A DNA stretch of 64,000 bases from the NCBI GenBank assembly GCA_963669155.1, contig OZ022581.1, forward strand, positions 11,505,997-11,569,996. The letters run 5' to 3'. Shown here one piece after another: positions 38,277 through 48,900 of this stretch (position 1 is the stretch's first letter; each line of letters begins with the position of its first letter). The notes below the pieces were generated by a model that saw only the letters and a list, made by a program, of their open reading frames with translations, had not been told where the DNA came from and did no database searches. This DNA comes from Arbacia lixula. Its lineage: Eukaryota > Echinodermata > Echinoidea > Arbacioida > Arbaciidae. The translations under genes and the position numbers were made by a program.

Positions 38277-40045
38277 GAGAAATACTTGTGTACAAGTATG
38301 AGGTGGTCTGTCAATGCAAATTCATGCTAAGGTCTGACAGATGTACGGTGATATTATCTAGTCATTAAAATTCAGGGGCAACGATGATGAAAGGTCAAAG
38401 CGCACATGCAACATACTAACATGTCAGAGATTTGTCTGAAATAGTCACGTTTAATGTGCTAACAACATGTTAATAATAGTCACTTATAAAAAAAAAGTTC
38501 GTCAGAAAAAAAAAATGGTGAAGAGACTATTAAATAGAAGGACAAAGTAAAGTAAAGAATAGGAGAAGGAGGCAAAAACCACTTTGCAAAAGGAATGAAG
38601 TAATGACCCTACCCACTCCAGAAAATACCATGAAAATGATTTGCACCATCGTTGATAACATCTTTTCATGGCAAAAACACAAAATGCCACCTAGATGACG
38701 TCACGACTGACTGTTCACGTTAAAATCAAATCATTTTGTACAAGTCTATGAAACAAAGATACTGTGAAATTTTCATTATAGATTCAATCAGCGTTTTTAT
38801 TATAACTATAATGCTTTAAACTGTAGATGGCGTTATTCTACGAAAGCTTACGTGTTTATCTCGTTTCGATTTTGATACCACAATTTCAAGTTTCAATGGA
38901 AATTTCGGCATCATCCCGACATCTGATTAAAAAACGGCGGCAACCATCCCGAAAGTTAGTAGACTCAGCTACAAAATACTGAAATTTCAGAGTGAAAGCT
39001 TGACACATTAGTGAGATACAGCCCCTAGAAGCTCGTCATGTCATTTCATAAATACCCCTTCCATTGACATAACACGGAAGTGCGATTTTGACATTCATGC
39101 CTATAATGAAATTTACACCGTGAAGACGTCATCAAAATGAAAAATGAAGGCAACTCCTACTATGAAGCGAGGTCTCAGCTACAACATACTGAAATTTGGG
39201 AGAAAATTGACCATGGATTACTGAGATACACAAAAGCGGGTAAAAAAGTTCATGACGTCATACATGCAAAATCATCTTTTCGATTCTTATGGCAATACAA
39301 TGACGTTAAACTAAATGTAAGGGCTAGATTGGACATGAAATCACATCTACATTTCCCACTCTTTCAGAATATTAAAAAAAAATTGGGGGTCACCAGCCAT
39401 TCTGAAGAGCTATGGCCGATTGAAGGTAGTCATGTTTTTTGCTATATTTGCACACAAAAACGTATTGACGCACGCGCAGACTTTCAACTTTGACGCACCC
39501 GCACGACCTTGTTCTTGCATGGAAATGACTCAAAATTGCAGGATGTGATCTATGTAGTGTCAGAAACATGAAACCAGTAAAAAAACGGAACTTTGATGCT
39601 GCGTTCGCGTAACGCACGGAAAAAAGCGCGAACGCGATTTAGAGCATTTTAAAATTTTGCACGCTTGTAAATGCAATAACGTACGCGTACGCGCGCGTTT
39701 TTTTGTTATGAAATCAATTGTCTACTTGTTAAATTTATTCATGTCAAATTTCATTTTGATCCAACTATCCGTTCTACAGTAGGATGAAGTAATAGTTTTT
39801 CATTAAATTGCTCGTTGATGACGTCACGATCATGTGATAACCTTGAAAAGCTTATTCCTAAAAGATTACATTAATACCAAGTAGTGACGAAAGTTTCGAT
39901 AAAAATGATGGAAGCAATTTTGAGTTATGCGCGGCACAAAAAAGTGGGGGTGAAAGAATAAAAATAAAGAAGAAGAAGAAGAAGATAAAGAAAATTCTAA
40001 CGAAATTAAGAGGTGATCTGTCGTTGGCGACAGACCACCTAATAA
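38277..40045. mobile_element. ~1.8-kb composite element with AGGTGGTCTGTC TIR and terminal hairpin
   Basis: The left end has the ATACTTGTGTACAAGTAT hairpin, then AGGTGGTCTGTC (38304-38315). The right end is GTCTGTC-type hairpin sequence ending GACAGACCACCT (40029-40040), a perfect 12-bp inverted match. The start is shared with the element at 30105. The interior is non-repetitive, with several TGACGTCA-like sites and a GAA tract at about 39968-39985. The open frame 39137-39493 has no recognisable similarity to a transposase. Confidence 0.7.
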
Positions 40046-40460
40046 GAATCGATAAGCACAAAAGAGCAACATTCCGAAGTTCTCACTTAGTACATGTATG
40101 TGTAATGTATAGCTGCACCACGATCTACATCCTGTAGCACCATCTAGCTGTTGGTAGATCTGTCAACTTACCAACTTCTCATGGTGATTATCAATTAAAT
40201 ATGCCTACATGTACGTGACCCGACATGTTGCAAAAATGGAAGAATAATGACATTTCAGCTCTTGAGCCAGATTTTGGGCTTACCACTAATACTCCTATCC
40301 TAATTAAACCTTGCCTTGAAACCATCCTCTAACCACGATAATCTGCTATATCTCTGTCGATCCGGTGAGTTCATGTTGTGACAATATATCAGTCTGCATT
40401 TGTACATCATGTTCTTTTGAGCATTTTGACAAGAAACTTTGTATGAGGAATGGGAAAGAA

Positions 40461-40903
40461 CCCGGGGGGCACTCAAATTATATTTTGATTGGGGTGTGCC
40501 TCACGAAACCCTGAAATGGGGGTCTAAGGAACTGACTACAAGGGTAAAATCCGCATAAAATGTGGGGTCTTAGGAACTAAAAATATACCGGCATTGTGAA
40601 AAACAGGGTCTACAGAACGATCCTCGCTGCACATGCGACGTGTTGTGTTTACGTCAGGGTTTTCTTGCAGCTCGCTCGGCCGGCGGGTCGGGCGGCCGGG
40701 TTGATGTTGAAGCGTACGCGTAGCAAGCTGCACGCAAGCCGCGGACCTGGGGAACGGAGGGATGGGCACAGCGGAACTTTCGCGGAACTTTCACCATGCG
40801 TAGGATATAGAGGATCTAAAGAACTGATATCGAGGTCTCAAAAAGGGGGTCTTCAAAGCGGCACGTCCCCGTACCACCAATGTATGTGAGTGCCCCTCCC
40901 GGG
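40461..40903. mobile_element. GC-rich MITE with CCCGGGGGGCACTCA termini
   Basis: The left end CCCGGGGGGCACTCA and the right end TGAGTGCCCCTCCCGGG are inverted repeats bounding ~443 bp. The interior contains repeated GGGGTCTnAGGAACT-like segments and a CpG-rich core near 40670-40750, far above the surrounding GC content. No transposase is encoded. Confidence 0.8.
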
Positions 40904-42918
40904 GGAAAGAATTTTATGTTAAGTTTGAAAACAAAAATTTTGATGAGAATGTGTCCAAAAAATCAATTTGATTTTGTCAATCTAAGTATTTGCCTATTTT
41001 TTTTTTCTGAAAATCTAGCATTTTTTATGATTGCATGAAAACACAACATTTTTCGTGGACTCAAGCTCATCCAATGTTTAATAATGTGCATTTGAAGCAG
41101 AAATAGAAGTCTAAGGGGGCTGGTTTCATGGGAAGGGGCCGCTGGCTTGTGAGGCAACCAGGTACTCAATACCAGTTATCAAGCCAAGGCTCAAATTATT
41201 GCAAACCATTTTGACCATCGTGTCTACAATTGCAGAATCAAGGACTAAAATCTAAAGAATAATCATAAATCAATCCTGTAATTGTTGTCAATGTGAAAAG
41301 CACTGATACTTAAGCAATCACACAGGGACGTGAATATGCTAGACAGGAATAACCGTCTATTTCAAGGCATTCTTTAATCAAAATTACATTTTTGGACATA
41401 TCCCCAAATAGATACGGCGTTTAGAGGAGCCAGATGCAATCTCAGCTCAGCGGATCCAACGTCCTACAGAGACTGATTTTTCAGCCTATGATAATGCATA
41501 CAGTATGCACTTTTATAATAGTATGATTGCAGAAATTGTCTTGCTTGTAAAGTTTGGCCTTGGCTAGGAAAAAACAGCAAAAACGCTTGAGAGTCGTGAC
41601 ACAAAACTGATAGCTCACCATTACTAGCTCACCGTCGCAGTTTCACACCTTTCACCTCGTCAACAACGATCATCATCATGATCATCATCATCACACATCA
41701 GTCATCAGTGACCGTTGTCCTGCAGACTAGACTAGATTATATTTCACAAATCAAAGCACAAGTGTTTGCTGTTCTCACCTCTTATGCACTGTCCATGCTA
41801 TATGGTGCCGTTGATCGTTGATTTGATTAAATAAGAGTGAGCTCGGTATTGATTAAACTTGTTTGGATGATTCTCTTTGGATGCCCCTTCCCTTGCCTTG
41901 GCCTAGCACGCATCTTTTCAGCTCAAGTGACATGTCGAGCTTGTGTACTAGTACGGTGAATACGAGATGTACTGTATACAAAAAGGGGTCAGCTGCATAG
42001 TCTTATTCCTATCGTGATGTGTGTATTACTCTGAATTAATAGAAATATTTATCAACATAATTCAGCTAGAAAGTATAAACGTGCATATAATTGAAATATC
42101 AATTTTTTCATGGCACAAAAATTAACAATATTAGTTAGTTTATTATCTTTTGAGCTATTTAGGACTAAACAGAATAATTATAATGATATTGTTACCTGGA
42201 TAACAGGTTACAGATTGGGCCTCGGAAAGAATGCAACAAGCATCCGACCGTAGCACTCAGCTGTATGTCGAAGTGCAACTTGTAAGTTCGATATTATGAG
42301 TCATGACTGAGCATTTCTCCTGCCTTGACCCCATAACATGCCGGTAGCAGTACTCAGTAGCACTCTTCCAGCAGGTCCTCGTGATGAAGCTTGAACAGTG
42401 AGTGATTAAGATAGGGAAATCCGGTACGGATTTTTCACGTTTCATTTGTTGAATTCGCCATTGTTTTGCTAATGACAAGACAAGTTAATGACTGTAGTGT
42501 TGACTTTCAACACGACTATTGTTACAATGTCAATGACATGTCAATGCTATTTAACTTAAATAAGTGTGAATCTCACTGCATGCATGACTCCTATGTGTGT
42601 TTGACTTGCGACATGTTTAAACACTAATAACGGAGGCATGCAGGCAGATCTTTAGACAGGAATAAACATGATCTGATACTGGAGAATTGTTCAGCCAGTC
42701 CAGAAATGATTGAATTTGTCATGTTGGCTGATATTTCAATGCATCATGTCTGTTCTAAAAACTATGAAATTACAAACTTGACATGCATGGAAGACAAGAT
42801 ATTGACAATCAACATGTAAATATTTATCATGGCTAGTTAGATCTTTGTGATAAATTCCATCAAATGTAGCATCACAAATATGTAATGTGTTATTATCAAT
42901 TGTTTGCATTTTGTTCAG
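40904..42918. other. Upstream region of FBXL8
   Basis: No coding exon could be supported. A short ATC-rich tract lies at about 41667-41695. Because the FBXL8 exon starts with a splice acceptor at 42917-42918, at least one 5' non-coding exon and the promoter must lie upstream, perhaps here. Confidence 0.4.
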
Positions 42919-42930
42919 ATGACTGGATAA
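42919..42930 (+). promoter_or_regulatory. Minimal upstream ORF in the FBXL8 5' UTR
   Basis: If the acceptor TTGTTCAG at 42911-42918 is used, the exon begins directly with ATG ACT GGA TAA. This is a three-codon uORF ending 15 nt before the FBXL8 start codon. It could reduce initiation at the main ATG. The acceptor is inferred from sequence only. Confidence 0.45.
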
Positions 42931-42945
42931 CTTTATATATTCATC

Positions 42946-44145
42946 ATGGAGTCAAATTGCCTTGTTCCAGAGGATATGTGGACTAGCTTACCAGATCACA
43001 TTGTGGTGCATATCTTCTCATACCTTGAACTGAAGGATCGTTTCCAAGCCGCGCTCTCGTGCAGTGTTTGGTACGAGAACTTTCTTACTCCAACGCTCTG
43101 GAGGAAGTTTAAGTTCACCTTCTTCTCCGAAGCGGACTCGTGCCAGCTGAAGTGTATTGAACTCTACGGCAATCAGCTCAGGGATGTGTCCGTGATCCTG
43201 AATCAGAAGGAAGAGGTCAACCGCAACAATACTTACGAGGTCATCAAATGTTTGGCGGAATGCGGAGAGAGGAGACTGCAGGATATCAGTGTCCAGTTCA
43301 CAACAGACAACCCACTGTTTTTCAAGGGGGGCGAGTTTCTCAACAGTCTGGCACTCCTGTTCGGCCCACCGGCGCCCAGCGTTACCATGTACCACCACCT
43401 CCGCAAGGTTGACCTCAGCCGGTTGTCAGTATCGATTAATGATCTCCTCCTTTCTCTCCTCGCCAACAATCACCCAACGTTAGAGAGCCTCAACATCCAG
43501 AACCTCTCTCTCATGTGTCACATCAGCGCCCATAACTTGCTAGAGCTGGTGCAGAAGTGCAAGAAGCTCAAAGAACTCAGCACGTTCTACAAGTCCGTCT
43601 CAGAAGATGTCTTCCGAGCCTTCGCCAGCAAGGACCATGCGCCGCTGGAATACCTCTCCCTGGCCTGTCGGCGGGAGGAGAAATACCACAAGCCACTGTC
43701 GTCGGAGTCATGGGATATCCTGGTGGCGTCGGCTCCCAAACTCCGGGTGACGCTCCAGTTCGACCACACGATTGAGCGCCACCAGATCCAGCACATCCTG
43801 CACCCACAGATCCCGATCACGGAGCTCGGCATGCGCACCATGTCGGAGCTGCACCACGAGGTGGGCATTGTGGCCACCTTCTACTCCCAGACGCTGGAGA
43901 ACTTTGTCGTGGTTACCAAGGGTTCTGATCTCTTCAAGGAGCAGCTGATGCGGCTGGTGTCGTCGGCGCCCAAGCTCCGTGTGCTCCACTGCTTCTGTGG
44001 GCTGGACCCAGACACCATTGAGAAAATCAAGACGCTCAAGCCAGACCTGGTGAACTATACCCTCAAGACGGAGGACGACTTCAACGAGATGCAGAGGGTA
44101 TTCGTGGGTAGGGCAGCCAGGAATACTGTCATGTCAGGCCGGTAA
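42946..44145 (+). CDS. FBXL8: F-box/LRR-repeat protein 8 (FBXL8-like), single coding exon, 399 aa
   Basis: F-box at residues ~12-55 (LPDHIVVHIFSYL, then W...F..P.LWR), followed by irregular leucine-rich repeats to the C-terminus. F-box proteins are substrate receptors of SCF (SKP1-CUL1) ubiquitin ligases. The F-box binds SKP1 and the LRRs choose the substrate. Among F-box proteins the best match I can recall is vertebrate FBXL8 (about 374 aa). Shared blocks are KPLF-like NPLFFKGG, the L-DL-RLS segment, LLELVQKCKKL, and near the C-terminus LRVLHCFC and NYTLK. FBXL3 and FBXO33 are more distant relatives. The stop TAA overlaps a possible splice donor (CCG|GTAAAAG at 44141/44142). Splicing to an acceptor at 45569 would join CG to A then TGA, giving the same last residues. 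Confidence 0.9.
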   Translation: MESNCLVPEDMWTSLPDHIVVHIFSYLELKDRFQAALSCSVWYENFLTPTLWRKFKFTFFSEADSCQLKCIELYGNQLRDVSVILNQKEEVNRNNTYEVIKCLAECGERRLQDISVQFTTDNPLFFKGGEFLNSLALLFGPPAPSVTMYHHLRKVDLSRLSVSINDLLLSLLANNHPTLESLNIQNLSLMCHISAHNLLELVQKCKKLKELSTFYKSVSEDVFRAFASKDHAPLEYLSLACRREEKYHKPLSSESWDILVASAPKLRVTLQFDHTIERHQIQHILHPQIPITELGMRTMSELHHEVGIVATFYSQTLENFVVVTKGSDLFKEQLMRLVSSAPKLRVLHCFCGLDPDTIEKIKTLKPDLVNYTLKTEDDFNEMQRVFVGRAARNTVMSGR

Positions 44146-44405
44146 AAGATCTTTGTTTTATCTCTCATCTTTTACCTTGACCTGTCTCTCTCAATGATCA
44201 GCATTCCTCTATGCCACTTATCTTTTTACATCTTTTTCATTCATTGAGAAAAATTCATCAATCACTTGGCCTGTTAAAATTACTTGACAATAATTGTAAT
44301 TGGGGTAGAAAGGAATGCAATCATTATAGGTCAGTAAAAAAATCTTATGTCTCTATCTCTTACCTTGATCTGTCCCTCTCATTCTCAATACCACTGTCCT
44401 TTCCA
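44133..44405 (+). repeat. Tandem duplication of the FBXL8 exon end / donor region
   Basis: The segment from 44133 (GGTAAAAGATCTTTG, then TTTTACCTTGACCTGTCTCT) reappears at about 44328-44405 (CAGTAAAAAAATCTTATG, then CTTACCTTGATCTGTCCCTC). The copy lies ~190 bp downstream, with scattered differences, and retains a GTAAAA donor-like site. Confidence 0.65.
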
Positions 44406-45569
44406 ATACCTCTGTATTTGTTCCTAAATGAAGGAAGATCTCTAAATCAGTCATCAAAATTGATAAACTTTTGGACAGTAAGTAGCACATTAAAAGAAAT
44501 GGGAAGGTTATCGAATATCAAGCTTCTTTATCATGTGAGATGAACAATGCAAACGGCACAAACCAATTATATTCTGACTGATCAGTGAATGATCACACAC
44601 TTTGAATTCACACACATTGGACTGTAGTGTATACAGCATCAAGGGGGGGGGGGGGGGGAGTCCTTTCACTCACACTTGCAGCTTCTTGCTTATTACTTCA
44701 CCAATTCATGAAAAGGAATAGAAATGGGAAGGCCATTAATTGCAGCAGACCAATTGATTATCTTAAAATACATTTCATCCTCCACCATCTGATCTTTATT
44801 TCTACATGCAATGAATTTCTATAAAAGTCATGATTGATTTAAAATTTCTATTTACAATTAGTTTTACTTGATAACCAAAAGAAGTTGAATTTATAAATTT
44901 GATGAGACATATTTGAAAATGCTTAAATACAATGAATAATTTAAATTTTCACAGAGGAAATTGAGCTCCATGCATGTTGAAGCCAAATTTGTCTTCAAAG
45001 GCCACCTGTCTGTAAAAACTAAATGTGAATCCCCGTAGAGCAAGTTTCATGTCTAAAAAAAATGTTGTTCTTGGAATGGTCTTTTGATGTTTGACTGGAT
45101 ATCTGTCATACTACCCAGGGGGGTGTTTCTCCAAGCTGTTAATAAGGTACGAATTATTTTACGCATGACTGGTGACCTGTCCTTGTGCTAAAGCAGATTC
45201 TCAATGATTTTGATTCCCATCGGCTAAAGTTGAAGTTTGATCTTTATAAATTAAAATTCTTGTTAAGAAGTGTCTAAATGCTCAGCTCATGATTTTTCAA
45301 ATTTGATTGGGATTCTTGGAAATTAACTCCCACTATATTAAATTAGGAACACGTTGGGGGTATCTCATTTAGCACAAGAAAGGGTCACCAGTCATATGTA
45401 GCTTACGAACAGCTAGGTGAAACACCCCCAGTACTGATAAGTTACAATATCATAGTAAAAATCATATTGAATCTGTTTTTCTTTAGTGTGAATTTTGTTT
45501 CTAATTCAGAAGAATAAATTATATGTATCCCAACTTCATTCGCGTTTCTTCATTTCTCTCCTCCTGCAG
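44406..45569. other. Probable FBXL8 3' intron
   Basis: Non-coding. It holds a G homopolymer at about 44643-44660 and a MITE at 45116-45431. It ends with a pyrimidine-rich tract and CTGCAG at 45564-45569, which fits a splice acceptor. Confidence 0.45.
45116..45431. mobile_element. MITE with GGGTGTTTC termini, copy 2
   Basis: GGGGGGTGTTTCTCCAAGCT at the left and AGCTAGGTGAAACACCCCC at the right are inverted. Internal CTTGTGCTAAAGCAGATTCT pairs with TTAGCACAAGAAAG. It is related to 29046-29229 but has a longer ~130-bp centre. Confidence 0.8.
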
Positions 45570-45900
45570 ATGATTATAGGTGCCCGTGGTGACAGGATCC
45601 GACTTGTCCAAGAACCAAGCTTCTAAGAGGATATTGCATCTCATCACTGAAAGCTAAACCCAATCACCAACACATTGCTTATTATATGACCTATAGGATT
45701 TACTCTGAGACTGCTCAAACATCATGGAGAAAATAGAACATACATATATTAACCTAAGGATTTCAACTTTGTTTTGAATTTTTAAACGTTGCATAAAAAG
45801 CCTTGCAGATTTATACTGAAAAGTTAAGAACATTGATTTGTTTCTGTCATATATTCGTTAAGTCTGTGTAATAAATGCCTTAAAATATCTGTGTTATGAA
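45570..45900 (+). other. FBXL8: Probable FBXL8 3' UTR exon with poly(A) signal
   Basis: It starts after the acceptor CTGCAG and begins ATGA, supplying the stop codon if spliced to 44141. A canonical AATAAA at 45870-45875 is a plausible poly(A) signal. No coding frame. Both the splice and the 3' end are inferred from sequence alone. Confidence 0.45.
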
Positions 45901-48900
45901 TTAATAATTAGACTATTATAGACAAATAGGAGTTTCAGCCAGAGTAGAGAAACCGTTTTAAATGTCCTATAGGAATTCAATTTCTAAGGCAAGCATTATC
46001 CGCAAACCAATTTTGTATTACCCATGTACTCTTTCAGAAAGTACTACATTGAAAATTCTGATGGTTGGATGACTTTCTTAGCTTTCTGGTGAGTGACTTT
46101 CAGTGAATGAGGTTTCTTGTAGCCATATATTTTAGTGCATCTAAGCTTTCTAACACATTGTGCTGCATTTTCTAATCACCACAGTGTATTTGTTACAATG
46201 TGCCTTGTTGAATCAAAGAATACTATCTTGGCTGCTATTTCATAATCAAAGTGAATGGTGAATTCATTTTTATGTCGCTAAAATGGTTGATGTGTTTGAT
46301 TTGTAGTGAAAACACTTTTTTGAAGTTGAATGTTCTATGCCAACCTTTCATGCAAAGCAATATCACAGTTCAAAAATGTGCAAAGAGCTGCCATTTATGG
46401 TGTAATTATTCTGATAATGCATGGATACTTGTGAATATTGATGTTTAATATTATCTTTCATGTTACATTTGCAAACAAAGTCAATCCATAAAAAATTCAT
46501 AATATATATGTACTTGAAAAAAGACAGTTAAATGCAACTTATTGAGGTTCTATGTACTGTATCTATGAATTGACTTTGCTTGTGCAAACATCCAAATGTT
46601 GCATAATATGGAAGGTTTATCATGCTAATCCAGAGATGCTAAACAGTTGAGTTTGGCAGATTTATTATGATATTAACATTGAAATGATAATATATTTTAT
46701 TTTCTTTTAGTCTATCAGGGTTGACTATCAACTCTCATTAAAAATATATTTTGTAAAAAAATATATGGCTTTGTATTCATACACACACGCAGTAATGTAT
46801 ATTATAATCATCACATGATAATTCATGCCACTTTGTATAGATGATGACAAGAGCCTGTGCAAACCATACATTTACTTTCAAGCAGGTAAAGAGGTAAAAA
46901 AACAAGTTAGAAAATAGTTTAAATGCTGGGAGCCAACTATTTGAATAGTTGATTGACAAAAGGAGGAACAAAGGGAGAACAAGGTTATAGGAAAGATCCT
47001 ATATTGTGAGAATCAGTCAGGTTTACATTTAAAATAAGGTTCCATTGTGCACCACGAGTGATTCAGAAAAGAACTGTTATTATGTTGTGAATAATTCTGA
47101 AAAGCCACTCAGTGAGCAAAATGGGGAAGGAAAAGGAGGTGGAGTATAGGCTAAAGACAAGAGCAGAGATGTGAATATTCTTGTGTAAAGGTTAGCCAAT
47201 GGGAAGAATCATTGTTGAACGTTTCAATCAAAAAGGTGGAAAGTTCATTGTCAAAAACATTTAAAGATCTAAAACAGGTTTGTTACTTATCATTGAATAT
47301 TGATACTTATAGAATACTGATCATGAATCACATTGATAAAGTGACAAAGTTCGACCTCAATCAGTATTTATAAGAAAATTTGTGACGTTTGATGCATGTT
47401 AAATACCTGGAAAATATAGAGCTTTGGAATATATTAAGTGTACATGTATATGGAAACATACAGTACTACTATCAAGAACAGATGCAAGGTGCAAGCAATA
47501 CATAAAATATCTTTATTATAAGTCAGTCACAGTCAAATTTGTAAAATTGATTTACAATTAGACAAAATATTCAATAGCTGCAATAACGATAGTCACTGAT
47601 ATGTGTAATTTTAAATTATTTTGTACTGTAGATAGTAAATCTTTATATTTTAGAGTGTTTTATTTGAAAGTCACTTTTCATTGCAAAAGAAACATATATT
47701 TAGAGAAAATTAAGATTTTTCACAAACAAGTGGTCAATCAAATGAATGAATTATTGTTGTTGCATGTACATGTACTAGGTTTGTTGCTTGAATATATAGG
47801 TAGTTTAAAAATGAGTGCAATCACTGTTTGAATTGATTAAGTTTTGTCTTCCAAACTTTATGATATATTCGAGCAGATTGAAACATGAATACAGCTCAAC
47901 AAAACTTTTAAATCGTGTATAAGTTAAATAGTGTCTTGCCTTTAATTCAAGCATATCATTAGTTTATGGTCTTCCTTTGTTTAGAAGATGTAAAATAAGT
48001 TCTTAGTTTGATGTGTTGATTATATATAAAATCTATTATTGTTTACACCAAGATTTGATTTGATAGGTGACTAGCCTATGTACTTATATATTTATTACAC
48101 ATTCAATAATTTGTGAAAATAAGACACATTTGTTGAATAAAATCAGAGGGATTTTTCCCCTAGCCATGAAGTCATTGAGTGATCCTTACTACATGTATTT
48201 GAATGTTTGAAGTGTATGAGGTGAAGTGTATTTATGTTAGGCAGTCAAGTGTGTTGAACATTCAGTACTACAGGGAGTGTGGGAACATATTGGTGTGTTG
48301 CATTGACGCCTATACACACACAAACACACACCATCACTAATACAAAGATGGACAGACACACACACCACACTTCCTCATACACATAAAAACACAATTTTCC
48401 ATTGTGCTGTGACAGGACCTCCCGGTTCACTATGACCTACAATCATGACCCCCAACTGGTGACATATCGCATAAATTACCAAATTTGACTGCTGAAGTTG
48501 ACTACAAGATAAATGCAATCAATCAATCAATCAAGACATATATGTGTATACACACAAAACACCTTCAAATCCTTCAAATACAAAGCTTTTAAATACACGC
48601 CCTCACAATAACACAGGCACATAGACAATCCACCCCCACCCCTCCTCCCCACAAATACAAATCAAATAAATGCACATATACATGTACCACATACCCTCAC
48701 AGGCACACATACGTACACCAGAAAAACATGTTAACAACGCCCACCCTCTCACACCAACAGAAGAAAGTAAAGTTTTGTAAGGATTTGCCATGTTTATTCA
48801 TCTAAAATTCCACAGCAAGCATTTATAGTTCTGATTTTGTGTAGTCTCACATCATATTTTTGCATTCTTCTCATTTTTGTGAGGACATAACTATTACTGA

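Noticed and set aside
39137-39493. 118-codon open frame as a possible transposase fragment
   Set aside because: It lies inside a TIR element but shows no DDE, zinc-finger or other recognisable motif. It is probably chance.
42946-44145. Assignment as FBXO33, FBXO39 or FBXL3
   Set aside because: All share the F-box/LRR fold and scattered residues. However, the C-terminal LRxxHCFC and YTLK blocks and the NPLF...LRKVDLSRLS region fit FBXL8 better. The comparison is from memory, so a search should confirm it.
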